A DNA stretch of 64,000 bases from Dryas octopetala (taxonomy: Eukaryota; Streptophyta; Magnoliopsida; Rosales; Rosaceae): assembly GCA_963921425.1 (NCBI GenBank), contig OY992838.1, positions 8,556,001 through 8,620,000 of the forward strand, in the 5' to 3' direction. A program made the translations under genes and the position numbers. Position 1 is the stretch's first letter. Each line of letters opens with the position of its first letter. The notes beneath the pieces are model-generated. The model saw nothing but the letters and a program-made list of their open reading frames with translations, did no database searches and had not been told where the DNA came from. This document shows, in pieces, positions 44,294 through 57,046 of this stretch.

Positions 44294-44545
44294 TGGTGCC
44301 AAGCGCTCGGCAATGTATTTTTCTTCTTCCCCGAGAGCTTGGCATTTGATTTGTCAACTTTATGTTAAGTTTTAATTCCGGAATTTTGAGCAGATTCTAC
44401 ACCCTATGAGGTATGGGGTGACCCGGCCTTTATGGATGTACCCTTCAACTAGGCGAAGGAAGCAGCGCTGAGCGCAACAAGAAGCGTTTGGCTGTTACAA
44501 AAAACTCACTACCGAGTGCTCGATACCATTACCAAGCGCTCGGTG
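44294..44545 (+). repeat. dispersed repeat family with GCTCGG motifs, copy 2
   Basis: GGTGCCAAGCGCTCGGCAATG, CTTCTTCCCCGAGAGCTTGG and TTGTCAACTTTATGTTAAG correspond in order to the copies at 11696-11893 and 55489-55650. A second pair, ACCGAGTGCTCGATACC and CCAAGCGCTCGGTGAAG, lies at 44511-44546. Confidence 0.55.
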
Positions 44546-44768
44546 AAGGAAATCCGCAAAAAAAAAAAGGCGGCCCTAGAGAAATTCATAGATAAATAGA
44601 TAGATTGATAAATAAATGCTAGCTCATCTATAAATAAAAATCTTATAAGGAAGATATATTAATGATGCTTGATTTTTTCCACGTTGCCACGGTAGACTTT
44701 TTTAAATTTTTATTAATCAACAACTAACTATTCTCTATGAATTTACCAAATCCTTAAATTGAACAAGT

Positions 44769-45280
44769 TAGGGATGGCAATTGGGACTGGTGGGGATGGA
44801 TATGCCACATCCATATCATAACCGAATTTTTTTTTGGCCCCTATACTCACCCAATCCCCAATCTCCAAATCTGCCTAATTAGTTAAAAAAAATTACTTTT
44901 TTAACAATTTTTTAACAAATAAATTTTACACATAATTATTTTAAAGTCCATTTTTTGACTATTAATGAGTCATTAGTATGTATTAATGTTTTTTGTTTTA
45001 AATAAGCCTACTTGCTAGGTCCACCTTTTAATTTTATTAGTTAGGTTTTCATTTTTTATTTTCTTTTGTTCCTCTCTCTGTCTAAATCATTTTAGAGATA
45101 AGTTCCCCATTATTCTCCCTCTCTTTATAGTTTTCTCTCCCTATTGTTCTTTGCTCGATCTCTCTCTTCAGCGATCTATCTCTTTGGAAATATCTCTCTG
45201 GCGATCTCTTTTTCCGAGGATCTCTTTCTTCGATGATCTCTCCTTCCAAGGATCTTTCTCTCCGGCGATTTATCCATCCA

Positions 45281-45332
<52 letters not shown>

Positions 45333-46227
45333 AAGCCATTGCTAGAGCCTTGAGGGTCCAGATAAGAGTTTATCGACCGCTGATCTAGAAGTAGGCGCCT
45401 GCTTCCAAAGTTGGATTTTGTTGAATTGCTGATCTGGAGCTGCTGTGCTGATGATTAGTGTCGAACAATAACTATCCTAAGACAATAGTTATTATTGGAC
45501 AGTAACAATTATTTATTATTGTTAAAATTAAGATTTTTTACTCCAAAAGCTTATTTTTTGTGTTTTGTGTTGGTTTTATGTTTTTTTTAATACATTTATA
45601 GAAGAAAAAGATAAAAGACAATGACAATTATCTGGGTTTGGGTATTGTTGCACAGTGAGAATTGTCACTTTCCAACAGTGACTATAATTGCCACTTTTGG
45701 ACAGTGACAATTCTCCTGACGTGAAAAATAATAATAAGGGTTGGGTGCATTAGGCTCCGTGCCTAGTGCATTTTTTTTTTCAAATGATTTCATTAAATTG
45801 GACTGCATTGGGACTTGCTTTTTTATTGTGGGTCTTAAAAAAAGCCTATTTTCTATAATGGACTTTAAAAAAAAACCCTAAATTTTACTTTAAAGGCACA
45901 AAATATAGCTTAAAATTAAAATTCATATTTTTGACCAAAAATAAAAGATAGTCCAAAACTAGTTATTTATTTTAATATATAATATATATGTATTGAAAAT
46001 ATTATAATATATTTTTATAATAATAATACTATAAAAATAAAATATATATTTGATTTGGGGCAGATTCAAGAATGGGGATTGCAATACTATCCTTGACTCG
46101 TACCCGATCGGGTATTTTAAAAAGATCCCCAAATCCATCCCCGTACCCAAATTTTCACCCCATACCCATTCCATTCGATTCGGGTACTTGCGTGTACCAA
46201 AATTTACAATTTTTTTTGCCATCCCTA
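44769..46227. mobile_element. non-autonomous hAT element, perfect 8-bp target duplication
   Basis: The ends TAGGGATGGCAA (44769) and TTGCCATCCCTA (46227) are perfect 12-bp inverted repeats. The flanks GAACAAGT at 44761-44768 and 46228-46235 are identical. The 1459-bp interior holds CT-rich sequence (45165-45330) and no transposase. Subterminal GGGATGGATATG / GGGTATTTTAAA-type GGGT motifs are present at both sides. It must have been moved by a transposase from another copy. Confidence 0.93.
45285..45329 (+). repeat. (TC)n microsatellite
   Basis: About 22 TC units lie inside the non-autonomous hAT at 44769-46227. Confidence 0.95.
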
Positions 46228-46368
46228 GAACAAGTCTACTATATAAGTATTATATATGGGCTTTGATGCCTTCACCCTTTGGCCAAAATTTACAATTTTT
46301 TTTGCCATCCCTAGAACAAGTCTACTATATAAGTATTATATATGGACTTTGATGCCTTCCCTTTGGCC
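46197..46368 (+). repeat. 86-bp tandem duplication across the hAT right end and its flank
   Basis: Sequence from CCAAAATTTACAATTTTTTT through the element end TTGCCATCCCTA, the target duplication GAACAAGT and the flanking GTATTATATATGG occurs twice, starting at 46197 and 46283. The copies differ at only a few bases near TTCACCCTTTGG. The result is a second hAT right end without a partner. Confidence 0.92.
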
Positions 46369-46384
46369 AACGAAGGTCAATAAA

Positions 46385-46896
46385 AGAGAAAATTATAATT
46401 TACACCCTTGAGGTTTGAGGTGTTTCACAACTTGCACTTTATATTTCAATTTTTTCAATTTAGTACCTAACGTTTTAATTTACTTACAATTCACTACTGC
46501 CTTGTTTTTTATTGTCTAATTATATGTTAATTGATGATTTGACAGTTGCAGCACACATTTTTGCCAACCTGTAAGGCCGAATGATCACATTGCATATGCA
46601 TTTTCAGTACATCAAGTTTGATATGGATTTTGGGAGGTCGTTCAAAAACTAAAAATCCATATCAAACTGCTGAAGCATTTTTTATGGGCAGTCTGGGAGG
46701 TCGTTCGGCCTTACAAATTAGCAAAATGTGAAACTGATACGTCATCAATTAACATCTGATTAGACAATTAGACATACAATAATAGTCAATTGTAAGTAAA
46801 CAAAAACGTTAAATACTAAATTTAAAAAAATTAAAACGATATGTTGTAGGTTATGAAACCCCCTAAATCTCAGGGGTGTAAATTGTAATTTGCCCT
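46385..46896. repeat. fold-back (MITE-like) element, arms about 200 bp
   Basis: AATTTACACCC at the left edge faces GGGTGTAAATT at the right edge. TTTTTTCAATTTAGTA, AACGTTTTAATTTACTTACAATT and TAATTGATGA blocks recur inverted in the right arm, and AAGGCCGAATGA faces TCGTTCGGCCTT near the centre. There is no coding capacity. The AGGGCAAATTACAATTTACACC end type is common among plant fold-back elements. Confidence 0.8.
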
Positions 46897-48674
46897 ATAA
46901 TTTAATTGGGTCAAGCCTTTTAATCATCTGGCCCATTTGGGAGAGGTTCCCTGCCATGCATGTAGGATCGGATTTGTTATAGTCGATCAGATATAATAAT
47001 AGTTTTTTTTGGCCAGGCAGATATAATAATAGTTAGAAAGTTAGCTACACACATTCCCTATTTGATTGGTTAATCTCTTGTTTTTTTGCAACAAGTTACA
47101 CAACGAAATGAAAAGCAATAGATAATAATAAATAGTACCTTAGCCATTAATTAATACTATTAATTATATCAAATTTATTTTATAAATTATGTGAAAATAT
47201 TTTATTTATTCAAATTTAGATTTATTTTGAACTGACTTTCATTTATTTTTAACAATAAAATACATAAGTGTGCAATAATACAATATTTGGTGATCAAATT
47301 TAATGAATAAATGTAAGCTCATTTTAATTTACTAGCTAGCTAGATGGCATTAATAGTAACAACTAAGTAACGTTTGGCCACAATTAACCTTTTTTCCGGG
47401 GTGCTTTTTGGTCTCTTTCATAAAATAAATCATAAACCGCTACATTGAAGCTAGGAAGGACTTCTCAACAACCAAAGAAACAACCAAAGAAAAGGCTTCT
47501 CAACTTTACAAGTTAAATCCTTTGCCTGGGCACCTTTTGCAAAGATATTTTCTTCGATTCTACGGTTCGATCTACCATCTATTTTCAGTATTATTTTTTG
47601 TTATATATATAACTAAATCTTCTCTTTCTATTGTTAATTTAAATTCCATTCTCAGTTTCTCATATGGACAATATGCATGTCCAATAATTATTGTTAGAAT
47701 CATATTTCTAAATTCATTAATGTGTACCCAATGAATGAATTAAGGATAAGCTTTGAATCCCCCTAGCCTGTAATCTTTTCGTTGATTAATTTCGTAAATT
47801 GATTAATTTCTAACATGTTTTGGCTAGATTATTGCCTTCTAATATTTGGCAGCTCTAAAAGTACACATGATTCTCCAAATTTTGAACAAAAGAAGAAAAA
47901 TACTTTAAAAGGCTTTTCATTGTTGTAGCTAGTCGTAGATCAAAAATTGTATTCACGGGCAGTATGACATGCTCAATAAGTAGTCTGTAGACTCTGTACA
48001 ATAGATCGAGCACAAGAGAGAGGGATAAGCTTACATGGGTCACAATTAATATATCAGCCTGGACCAGAGCTTGCTTTGAGTAATCCAACCTACTACCTCT
48101 GCCATAATTTTTCTACTTCTACATTTTTATTGGCTTCGATCAATAACGACCCTTACTGTACGTTATCCTTTAAAATTTCCCTAGGGCTCTCTATGACCAC
48201 TTTTCAAAATGCTTATTTCGATTCTTATTTTTTTCTTGGTAAGAAAATTCATAATAATACTAAAGATTTTCAATTTGTATTCCAAATTTTGATTGGGTAT
48301 TTTTTTTTTCTTTTAATAGTTAGAGTATCTCCAATAGATTTGACAAAAGTTTTTTACTGCTCAATTAGTTGTGTCACGTTGGATAAATTTTCTCTAATAA
48401 CCTTTGCAAATGGGCTAGGACCCAAAGTCAAATAGTTAGTTTTAACGAGTGAATCTCTTTAAATTTTAAAATAATATTAAAATAATAATTTGGCTCTTTA
48501 AATTTTAATGAAATGTTAATTTTGTCTAAACAAGAAAAAAGATAAAAAAAATATAAAATTAAAGAGTAGATTGGAGTTTACCATTTTAAAGTTTGAAATT
48601 TGACTATTTAAATTGTCACATATATTGTATAACAAAATAAGATTGAAGAACCAAATATGAAGAGTTTGTTGGAG

Positions 48675-48815
48675 ATGCTTCATCTCAATATGAATTTAAC
48701 GGCGGTCATTCAACGCTCTCATCTCAATGCATATGTCATCTCAATATGAATTTAATGGTCACCGCCGTTCAACGCTCTCATCTCAATGCATATGGTCACC
48801 GCCATTCAACGCTAT
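48675..48815 (+). repeat. short tandem duplication, about 2.5 copies
   Basis: TTCAACGCTCTCATCTCAATGC occurs at about 48708 and 48769, with CATCTCAATATGAATTTAA before each and a third partial TTCAACGCT at about 48807. Confidence 0.85.
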
Positions 48816-49041
48816 AGTAGGATAAAAAAAAAAAAAAAAAGTTATGACAGGAGTTGAAACAACACCAGTTCACCACCACTCCAATTTTCTTGCTTTTTTT
48901 GCTTGCTTTTTTTGGGCCGTGTAAACGGGGCAGTTGCACTATCTAGCGAAAATGAATGAGCCACGTCCCCTACATGTAAATTACATCACCTAAAACCTCA
49001 ATTTTTCGCACAACAAACGGTTCATTATTTCATTGCCACAA

Positions 49042-49050
49042 ATATAAATA
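49042..49050 (+). promoter_or_regulatory. TATA box of dioxygenase 2
   Basis: ATATAAATA followed by an AC microsatellite lies about 140-170 bases upstream of the candidate start codons; transcription would start near 49075. Confidence 0.5.
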
Positions 49051-49215
49051 CACACACACACACTTCCTTTCATGCCAAAGAGTGTGAGCTAGAGAGACAA
49101 ACGCGCTTCAACAGTTAAACATTTAACCTTCCACTACCACCTTTGATTTTGATACATCATTTTATTTATAATTTGGCTCAACATGCAATCCAGATATCTT
49201 TCAATAGTTGCAGAA

Positions 49216-51768
49216 ATGGTCCAAGTGGGTGTCCAGAGAGTTCAAGGCATTGCTTCCTCGATATCAGAGGACACCATCCCTCCCGAGTTCATTAGGTCAG
49301 AGACCGAGCAGCCAGGCATCACAACCGTCCCCGGCAAGGTCCTCGAGGTCCCGACCGTTGATTTCAGCGACCCTGATGATGAAAAGGTGATGGCTCAGGT
49401 TGTGGAGGCCAGCAGGGAATGGGGCATGTTCCAAGTTGTGAACCATAACATTCCCAATGAAGCTATAAGCAAATTGCAGGCTGTTGGGAAGGAGTTTTTC
49501 GAGCTTCCACAGGAGGAGAAGGAGGTTTATGCCAAGCCACCGGACTCCAAGTCGGTCGAAGGTTATGGCACACTGCTTCAGAAGGAGTTGGAAGGGAAGA
49601 AAGGCTGGGTCGACCATTTGTTCCATAAGATCTGGCCTCCTTCTTCCATTAACTACCGATTCTGGCCTAAGAACCCACCTTCTTACAAGTTAGACACACA
49701 TTCTCTTTTCTATAACGCTACATCAGCCATATTTATTAACCATATTTATTTCTCATATTTTTGATCGCGATTTTGATAAAGATCGATATAACAGTCTTTA
49801 TTATTAGAGATGTGGTCAATTTATTAATTATATTTTGATCTCCACTTTGATAAAGATATAACAGTCTTTATTAGAGATGCGATCGAATTTATATATCAAA
49901 TTATTAATCACGACTTTATACAGACATAGTCATCTTTATTAGAGATACCGTAAAAAATATAGTCATTAAGTGTCATCCAAATAGTTTTATTCCTATTATT
50001 TTGTATGGTTTTGCTTTTTTTTTTTTTTTTTTAATTCTTCGTCTTTGCATTCTACTATGATACATTGATACTTGTATTGCACGTACAATATAACTTGTGA
50101 ACAATTTATGTGATTTTCACATATTGGGGTATACATTAGAATATTTTATTTGTTATATTGTTTGACTGTAAATTAAAGTTAAAAATGATAGTTTAGTAAC
50201 ATAACATACTAGATTGTTTGATAATAAAGTTTTTTTGTTTGCATATATATATATATTGTAATATTGTCTTGCCAATTATCTGGTATGTATATATGCTAAC
50301 TGTTAGATTATAAATCTAACCACATATTAATGTAAGAATCATAAATGTAATTATATATAAAAAAGAATGATTTCCTCTCAGGTACATAACATATTACGTT
50401 AGACTTTTTTTTTGTTACACATATTACGTTAGACTTAGTATCACATATTAAGAGAATAACTTTACTACTCCTCTGATGGGACATGGCTTGTGTAACTGTA
50501 AAGAGAGAAAGAGAAAAGAAGGAGAGGAGAGGGAGAAAAATAGAGAGAGGGATTTCAGAGCTAGTCTTCTGGGGCAGGTAAGTCCCTCTCTACATATTGG
50601 TGCTAGATGACAAGAAACCATTTATGATCTATACAGGGTACGTACAAATTTTAGTATAAGTATTACTAGACTACTAGTATGGCCAGGAAAAAATGTGTAA
50701 ATAGAAAAACAGCTAAAATGGGAATTTGTTTTTTTGGCCGTGAGCTAAAATGGGAATTAATGAGACCCACAACATGACAGCACTACAATCACTTTCGCCT
50801 TGATGAAAATTGTACGTATTACTGTTGAAATTAGCTACCATTCTCATTTAAGTTGAGAAAGCAAGAGCCACGTTACATCGACGTGGCAGCTTGCATGCCT
50901 TGTTCTCTACCCAACTTTTTTGAGAAAAGTCATGTGTCCGATCCTAACCCTCTCTTTTCAGGGATGGACTGTCATGCCTAGCTATCTGACAAAAATTCTT
51001 TAAAATTTATAACAAACAAACCCTACTTTTTCTCTATAACGATAACGAACCCAATTTAAGGCCTACTCCAGAACATGTAGAGTCTGTCACAATATGGCAT
51101 TTAAATATTAAATGTGTTGGCGTGTTGTTTACTTTTATTTTTATTTTTGTCTGAGTTGTTTACTTCTTTTAAATATCAATGACTGTATAGATTTTTTATT
51201 ATTAAATATATTTTTATATTATAAAAATATTGAATTGCATCAAATACGGACACCTTATGGACAAAAAAAAAAACAAATAAATACGGATACCTTAAAATAT
51301 TTTAATTTAAGTAAATATGTATATGGTTGTGCAATAATGAATATATATGGTTATAGTGAATATGATATAATTAAATCAACTAAATATTATATGTTTTATA
51401 AAAAATAAAAATAAAAATATTGCAGGGAGGCTAATGAGGAGTACGCAAAGCATCTGCACACAGTGGTGGAGAAGCTGTTTAAGGTGCTATCTTTAGGGTT
51501 GGGGCTTGAAGGAGGAGAGTTGAAGAAGGGTGCTGGTGGGGACGACTTGGTTTACCTTCTCAAAATCAATTATTACCCGCCGTGTCCCCGGCCTGACCTT
51601 GCTCTTGGAGTGGTGGCTCACACTGACATGTCCACCATCACCATTCTTGTCCCAAACGATGTTCAGGGCCTCCAGGCATGCAGAAATGGCCATTGGTATG
51701 ATGTTAAGTACATCCCCAATGCCCTTGTCATCCACATTGGTGATCAGATGGAGGTACCTACCTACATA

Positions 51769-51800
<32 letters not shown>

Positions 51801-53423
51801 CTTTTGTCTCTCTTGATCTCAAGGTCGGCCTTCAAGATAGGCGAAGGTCTCAACTGCCTTGTGCCCATAAATGTTGAGGACTCCCAAATTTGAGTTATTT
51901 ACGCTTATACTTTTGAAGTTTATTATTTTTTTATATATATGTTTTAAAATTTTAAAAATTATACATACATTTTATGAGATTTCAAAACTGTTACACATAA
52001 TCTCTACAAAAAAAAAAAATTAAGCCATAATAAGAAGAGGTATCCAAATAAGAATGTTAGAGGTGTGCAAAGAGGTTGTGTGAACTTTTTAAGAGGAAGA
52101 GTGAGTGGAGGAGTTAATGCATTAAGGGGTAGAGATTATGTGTAATAGTTTTGAAACATCAGAAGATGAACGTATAATTTTTTAAACTCTAAAAGATATA
52201 TATGAAAATACGATAAATCTCAAAATGTATAAATATAAATAACTCTTCAAATTTTTATAAACCCATTATATTCTATGTTAATCCCAAATACCGACAGCCC
52301 CATCTTTGTTCACCTCAGACCCCCTAGAATTTCACGATCGGCTATACTCTCTCTCTCTCTCTCTCTCTCAAGACCGGACCGGCCCTAAGAGTAGGCGATT
52401 TTCATGGTTCGCCTCAAATTCCTAAAATTTCAGGGTCAGCTCTACTTGATCTCTTTTTCTCTCAATTGCTTGTCTCCATGACAACCAATCCCATAAAATT
52501 AATTAAAACATTTTCAGGGCCAATTTTTTAAGATCACATCAGTTAACCATATTATAGGGCAGATGCGGTTCACTTGTTATATTATGAATACAATTGATAA
52601 TTGACACATATCCTATTGGTCTGAAAATGGAAATAAGATCCTATATATGTTGATCTCATTGGTGTTGATATAGTACTTATGACTAAAATTACTAGGTATT
52701 GGATTTAGACATAAATACAATATCGATCAACACCAAAAGTATCAACAAAAAAACCTAATTCCAGAAAATGTGGTCCATCAGTTCAACACGGCCTTTACTG
52801 ACCATGGAATTATGACTTGTAATTTGTTCTTTTAACACTACTTTTAAGAACCCATATATAAACAAATACATGCATGCTGTCAATTTACCACTTTTTTCTT
52901 TGTTGCAAAATGGTGAACACTGCAAATCATATATATTTATATATGTGCATATATAAGAAGTTTGAGGGTGACATGAAATAAATTGGGTTTGCATTTTGGT
53001 GCAAATTATTGTAGTACTATGAGTAAGCTAACTGTACTACTGGTCCCAAAATTTCAGTCACTTTGAAAGGTTCAGAATCCATGCATTAAACAGTCATGGA
53101 ACTGAAAGATGCACCACTTAATTTTATCATCTAGATAACTGATTAATAATATTAATTAACTCACTGAATTAGGATTAATATAATTATATTTATTTATTCA
53201 TTTGTGGCAGATAATGAGCAATGGGAAGTACAAGAGTGTGCTGCATAGAACCACTGTGAACAAAGAGAAGACAAGGATCTCGTGGCCAGTATTCCTGGAA
53301 CCTCCGGCACACCACGAAGTAGGGCCTCACCCAAAGCTGGTTAACGAGGACAACCCACCAAAATACAAGACCAAGAAGTACAGCGACTATGTTTATTGTA
53401 AGCTCAACAAGCTACCCCAGTGA
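49216..53423 (+). CDS. flavonol-synthase-like 2-oxoglutarate/Fe(II) dioxygenase, paralogue 2
   Basis: This belongs to the same DOXC enzyme class as the gene at 26816-28267. Exons: 49216-49688, 51426-51753 and 53211-53423, with GT-AG introns and matching phases; 337 residues. The start [10 protein letters not shown] aligns with MEVERVQ of the paralogue; an in-frame ATG at 49183 would add 11 residues. Iron is bound by His223, Asp225 and His279, and 2-oxoglutarate by Arg289 and Ser291 (RIS). Both flavonol synthase signatures are intact: [12 protein letters not shown] (PxxxIRxxxEQP) and STITILVP (SxxTxLVP), so a flavonol synthase role is more likely here than for paralogue 1. The GLQ..KDG segment reads [10 protein letters not shown], an uncommon variation. 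Intron 2 contains (TC)n tracts (51769-51798 and 52350-52370). Substrate is inferred, not shown. Confidence 0.93.
51769..51798 (+). repeat. (TC)n microsatellite just after the exon 2 donor
   Basis: It starts 15 bases after the splice donor of dioxygenase 2 intron 2. Overlapping Ser/Leu open frames are artefacts. Confidence 0.9.
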
Positions 53424-55488
53424 ACTATTATATTATTTTAAGTGTTTTTTTTTTTTGTTTTGCTACCTCCACTCCATAGAGAGTGTTCTGGGTTTGGAAT
53501 GCAGAATCTTTAATTTCTAGTATATCTTGGTAATGTCATGCTTGTGTGTGTTTAATTAGCAGTAGTACATGTTGTTGTTAGTGAAATTGTGAGTTAATGT
53601 GTGACCATTGATGTTTTTATATACAATAAGTTCAGTTCGATACAGTGCCTACAGCTTCACTAAAATAAATATAGATTAATTAATGATGGCGAGCAAATTG
53701 CATTTGTATATTATTATAGTGTGGACACCGCTCACTATAATCATTTAGAATTAATGACCTAGAATATATGCATTAAGAATAAAAAAAATGAAGCCATCAA
53801 ATTTAAAGATTAAAAATACGTTCGTATGTTGGTTGACATTGAGAGTAGTATACTACTGTAGTAGACAGAAACAGCACCAAAGAAAAGTAGTAGACAGAGA
53901 TTTGTGAAAAAAAAGGGGTAGTAGACAGAAATCTAATAAAAGAAAGTTGTGGACAGAAATCTGATAAAAGAAACTAGAAAGTAGTGGACAGAAATCTGAG
54001 GAAAAAAAAAAAAGAAAAAAAAAGTAGTAGACAGAAAGGACGTACATCAGTCTTCCTTGTCGGATTTTTAACTTTTTCTCTAAAAGTTCCAATTAAATAT
54101 TAGAAAATAATAACCTATAAAATTATAAATGTACTTTTTTTAGGGTTCATAAATTATAAATTTATAAGTACTTGAAATCATCATAAATATACTCTTAACT
54201 TCTTAAGTACTAGTTGATAATTTTGATGAAAAATGAAAAATGAAAACCATAAATAAGTGTATTTTGAATTTTGATAAAGGAAAGCAATAAAAACAGATTC
54301 AGAGATGAAACAGAGGAAGAGCATTAAAATCACTTGAAAAGTGAAAATGGAAAATAAATCATGGTTCTCGATCTGGCTAGCTTTGAACCAGAATGCATGC
54401 CAAATAAAGCAAGGATATATGCTCATAATAATCAAGGTGATCATCGTTAAATGTGGTTGGTCTCCTCATAATCAAGGTGATCTGGTGATGCATATAATTA
54501 TGATTCTCATTCCCATTTGGTCTCCTCAATCATATTGATCCATGATCATACAAAACAAAACTGTCCTAATAATTGGCATGATTTTCTTTCCAAGAGAATT
54601 AGCAATCGTGGCTCTGTGACTCTGAATTAGCTGATATATCATGGCAGCAATCACAATCAATTAATTCTTATGTATCTCTTTCAATCGAGTTGGTTTTTAG
54701 CATATATGGTATTTCTATTTTTCAATCTGAGTTCAATTATTGACAGAAAATCTATACTTCAATAATATAAAAGTGAATTTGTCAACATTTAATGGTCAAA
54801 ATGTAGCCATGTAACTTTTACTAATAGCCAATATTTATCATCTTTTCTCATGTAAGATACGAAAATTCTACATTTTTCTACAAATGTTCCACTAAAGAAG
54901 ACTCTTTTAAGATGATAATGATGTACAGTTTGTGGTAGCATGATTAGTTTCTTTCCATAACAAAAAAAAAAAAAAGGTTTCTTTCCATAACAATCAGTCA
55001 TCATCATGATCTGACTCAGAGCCGATGGTCAGCAATCAGGTGGTTTCATTTTATTTTTTTTTGGTGGTCTTCCCTTTAGTGCTTCCAACTTGTACTAGGC
55101 ATTCAATATCATGTCTGACCTGATCATATAAAATAAAACTGTACTGGCATGTAGCATGTTCTATCAAGAGAGATACAAAAGAGACGTCGAACACTTGACA
55201 TGGTTGTGGCCCTTGTGGGGTAAACTGCATGATTTTGTTTTTATAAATAATTTTGTTTGAGAAGATTGTGGTAATAAAATATCTTCTTTTGTGGTAATAA
55301 AATATTGGGGGACTTCCGTATAGATTTTTTAATTTTACATTATATAATTTATATGTACTAAAGTCTTATAATTTTTAAAATTCTAACTAAACTTCGATAT
55401 TGGTCCATTAGACTTCTATCCAATTCTTTTAACCATTTCACATCACATAATATTGGTTCATTAGTTTTTATTTTTTTTCACTCATACT
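53424..55488. other. 3' region of dioxygenase 2 and intergenic DNA
   Basis: The 3' UTR is probably within the first 250 bases. 53860-54040 carries a degenerate tandem repeat. The rest is AT-rich without a recognised gene. Confidence 0.5.
53860..54040. repeat. degenerate short tandem repeat (about 25-35 bp)
   Basis: GTAGTAGACAGAAATCTGA-type units separated by A/G-rich spacers recur about six times, for example at 53859, 53888, 53921, 53948, 53981 and 54024. Confidence 0.75.
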
Positions 55489-55650
55489 AGGTGTCGAGCG
55501 CTTGACGATCATTGTCGAGTGTTTGACCGTGCATTTTTACTTCTTTTTCAAGCCCTTGAAATTGATTTGTCGACCCAAAGTTAAAATCTAACATACAGTC
55601 TCCATAAATTTTATTCTACACCTTAAGAGAGCTTAGGTGAACCCGTACTT
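55489..55650 (+). repeat. dispersed repeat family with GCTCGG-like motifs, copy 3
   Basis: AGGTGTCGAGCGCTTGACGAT, TGTCGAGTGTTTGACC, TGCATTTTTACTTCTT and ACATACAGTCTCCA match, in order, the minus-strand copy at 11696-11893 and more weakly 44294-44437. Confidence 0.6.
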
Positions 55651-57046
55651 TATATCTTCAAAAAATAAAAAAATAAAAAATATTTTTTTTGTTTGACGTA
55701 ACAATAGTTAAAGGACTTAATTTAGAAAAAAAAAAAAAACCCATAAAGTTTTAGTAAAAAAAAAACATAATAAAAACTAAACTCTAATTTTCTGTAAAAT
55801 ATTTCATTAACGTATCTTTTTTGAATAAATTTCAAAGAATCTCCCTCAATTTTTACTCGTGTCTTAACTTATTCCTTAAACTTTTTTTTTTTTTTTGGCC
55901 ACTTATTCCTTAAACTTTTAATTTGAGCAATGTCAACCTTTTTTTGTTTTTTTACCGGGTCAAAAAGCAATCTATTAAGCAAAGGAGGACAGATGTCCAC
56001 ATGTACAACTCAAACCACAAACTGAACCACACAAACTACAAAAGCAAAGAAACAGCAAATAAGTTGGATTTTATGATGGTGGTGGCGGTGGTGAATTTTC
56101 ATTGTATGATGGTATACAAGTGATAGTTTTGGTTTAAAGTTAATGAGGTTAGAAGTTTGCAGTAATATCAAGTCATATCTGTAACACAATTAATCAAATA
56201 AGTTGGATTAGAATTTTGATTAGCACTTGACACCAACCTGAATACGACATAATCAAACACCACACAACACGACTTAATTGCTGCCCTTACCAGTGCGCGA
56301 CCAATAGACCAATAAGAATCCACCAAATAATGTGAAGATACCAATAAAACTTGATTCCATTTTCATCATTCAACCACTCTAAAGCACATCCTTGGCCAAA
56401 AAAAAAAACCACTCTAAAGCACATTAGAGTCTTCCCCACACTAAGAATATCATTAAATCAGTTTTTATTGCCTGAATTGTTCAAAAATAAAAATGAAGAA
56501 TAAAATAAATACCATCAAATTTCCAATTCACAGTGTCAAACTGTCAAACCATGTGAGTTTCTAATAATATATTTAATAACATAATTATATATGCTATTGG
56601 GGTCCTGAAGTTTAGTTACAAGCCTAAAGTCTAGACTATAGAGAGTTGACTGGGTCCAGTTATCTGAGTTGGGGGGATTTGAATTTTGAAATTATCACGA
56701 GAAATACCACTAAACCAATAGGACTTTAGAATTTACTGCTACAATATAGTGCGACTGTTATATATTTCTGTATTCAGTTGAAAAATCTACAGTAAATTCT
56801 GAGCCATCAAGTGGAATGTAAAATTGTAAATATGTTAACAGTAGGTTTCTGAATTTCTCTTGTTTCCTCAAGTTATGGAAACGCACCTGTTTTACAGTCA
56901 ACTTGGCTAGTCTTCTGCAAAGACCCATGACACACTCAAGAAGCATAAAGGTGTTCTGTGCCAGGATAGATTAAACCCTTTGGCAAAGCCAACCAGGATA
57001 AAAAGGCATAATAAAGGAAGAAACATCAAAGCCTGGCCTGAACACA
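55651..57046. other. intergenic DNA and 3' UTR of the fluoride exporter
   Basis: It is AT-rich with no recognised gene. About 56750-57046 is probably the 3' UTR of the minus-strand fluoride exporter. Confidence 0.45.

Larger units (their letters stand above)
46897..49182. other. intergenic DNA upstream of dioxygenase 2
   Basis: It is AT-rich with no supported gene. 48675-48815 holds a partial tandem duplication (CATCTCAATATGAATTTAA, TTCAACGCTCTCATCTCAATGCATATG, CACCGCC). The last 150 bases contain the promoter of dioxygenase 2. Confidence 0.5.

Noticed and set aside
45151..45333. 60-residue Ser/Leu frame
   Set aside because: It is a CT-rich tract ending in (TC)n inside a non-coding hAT element.
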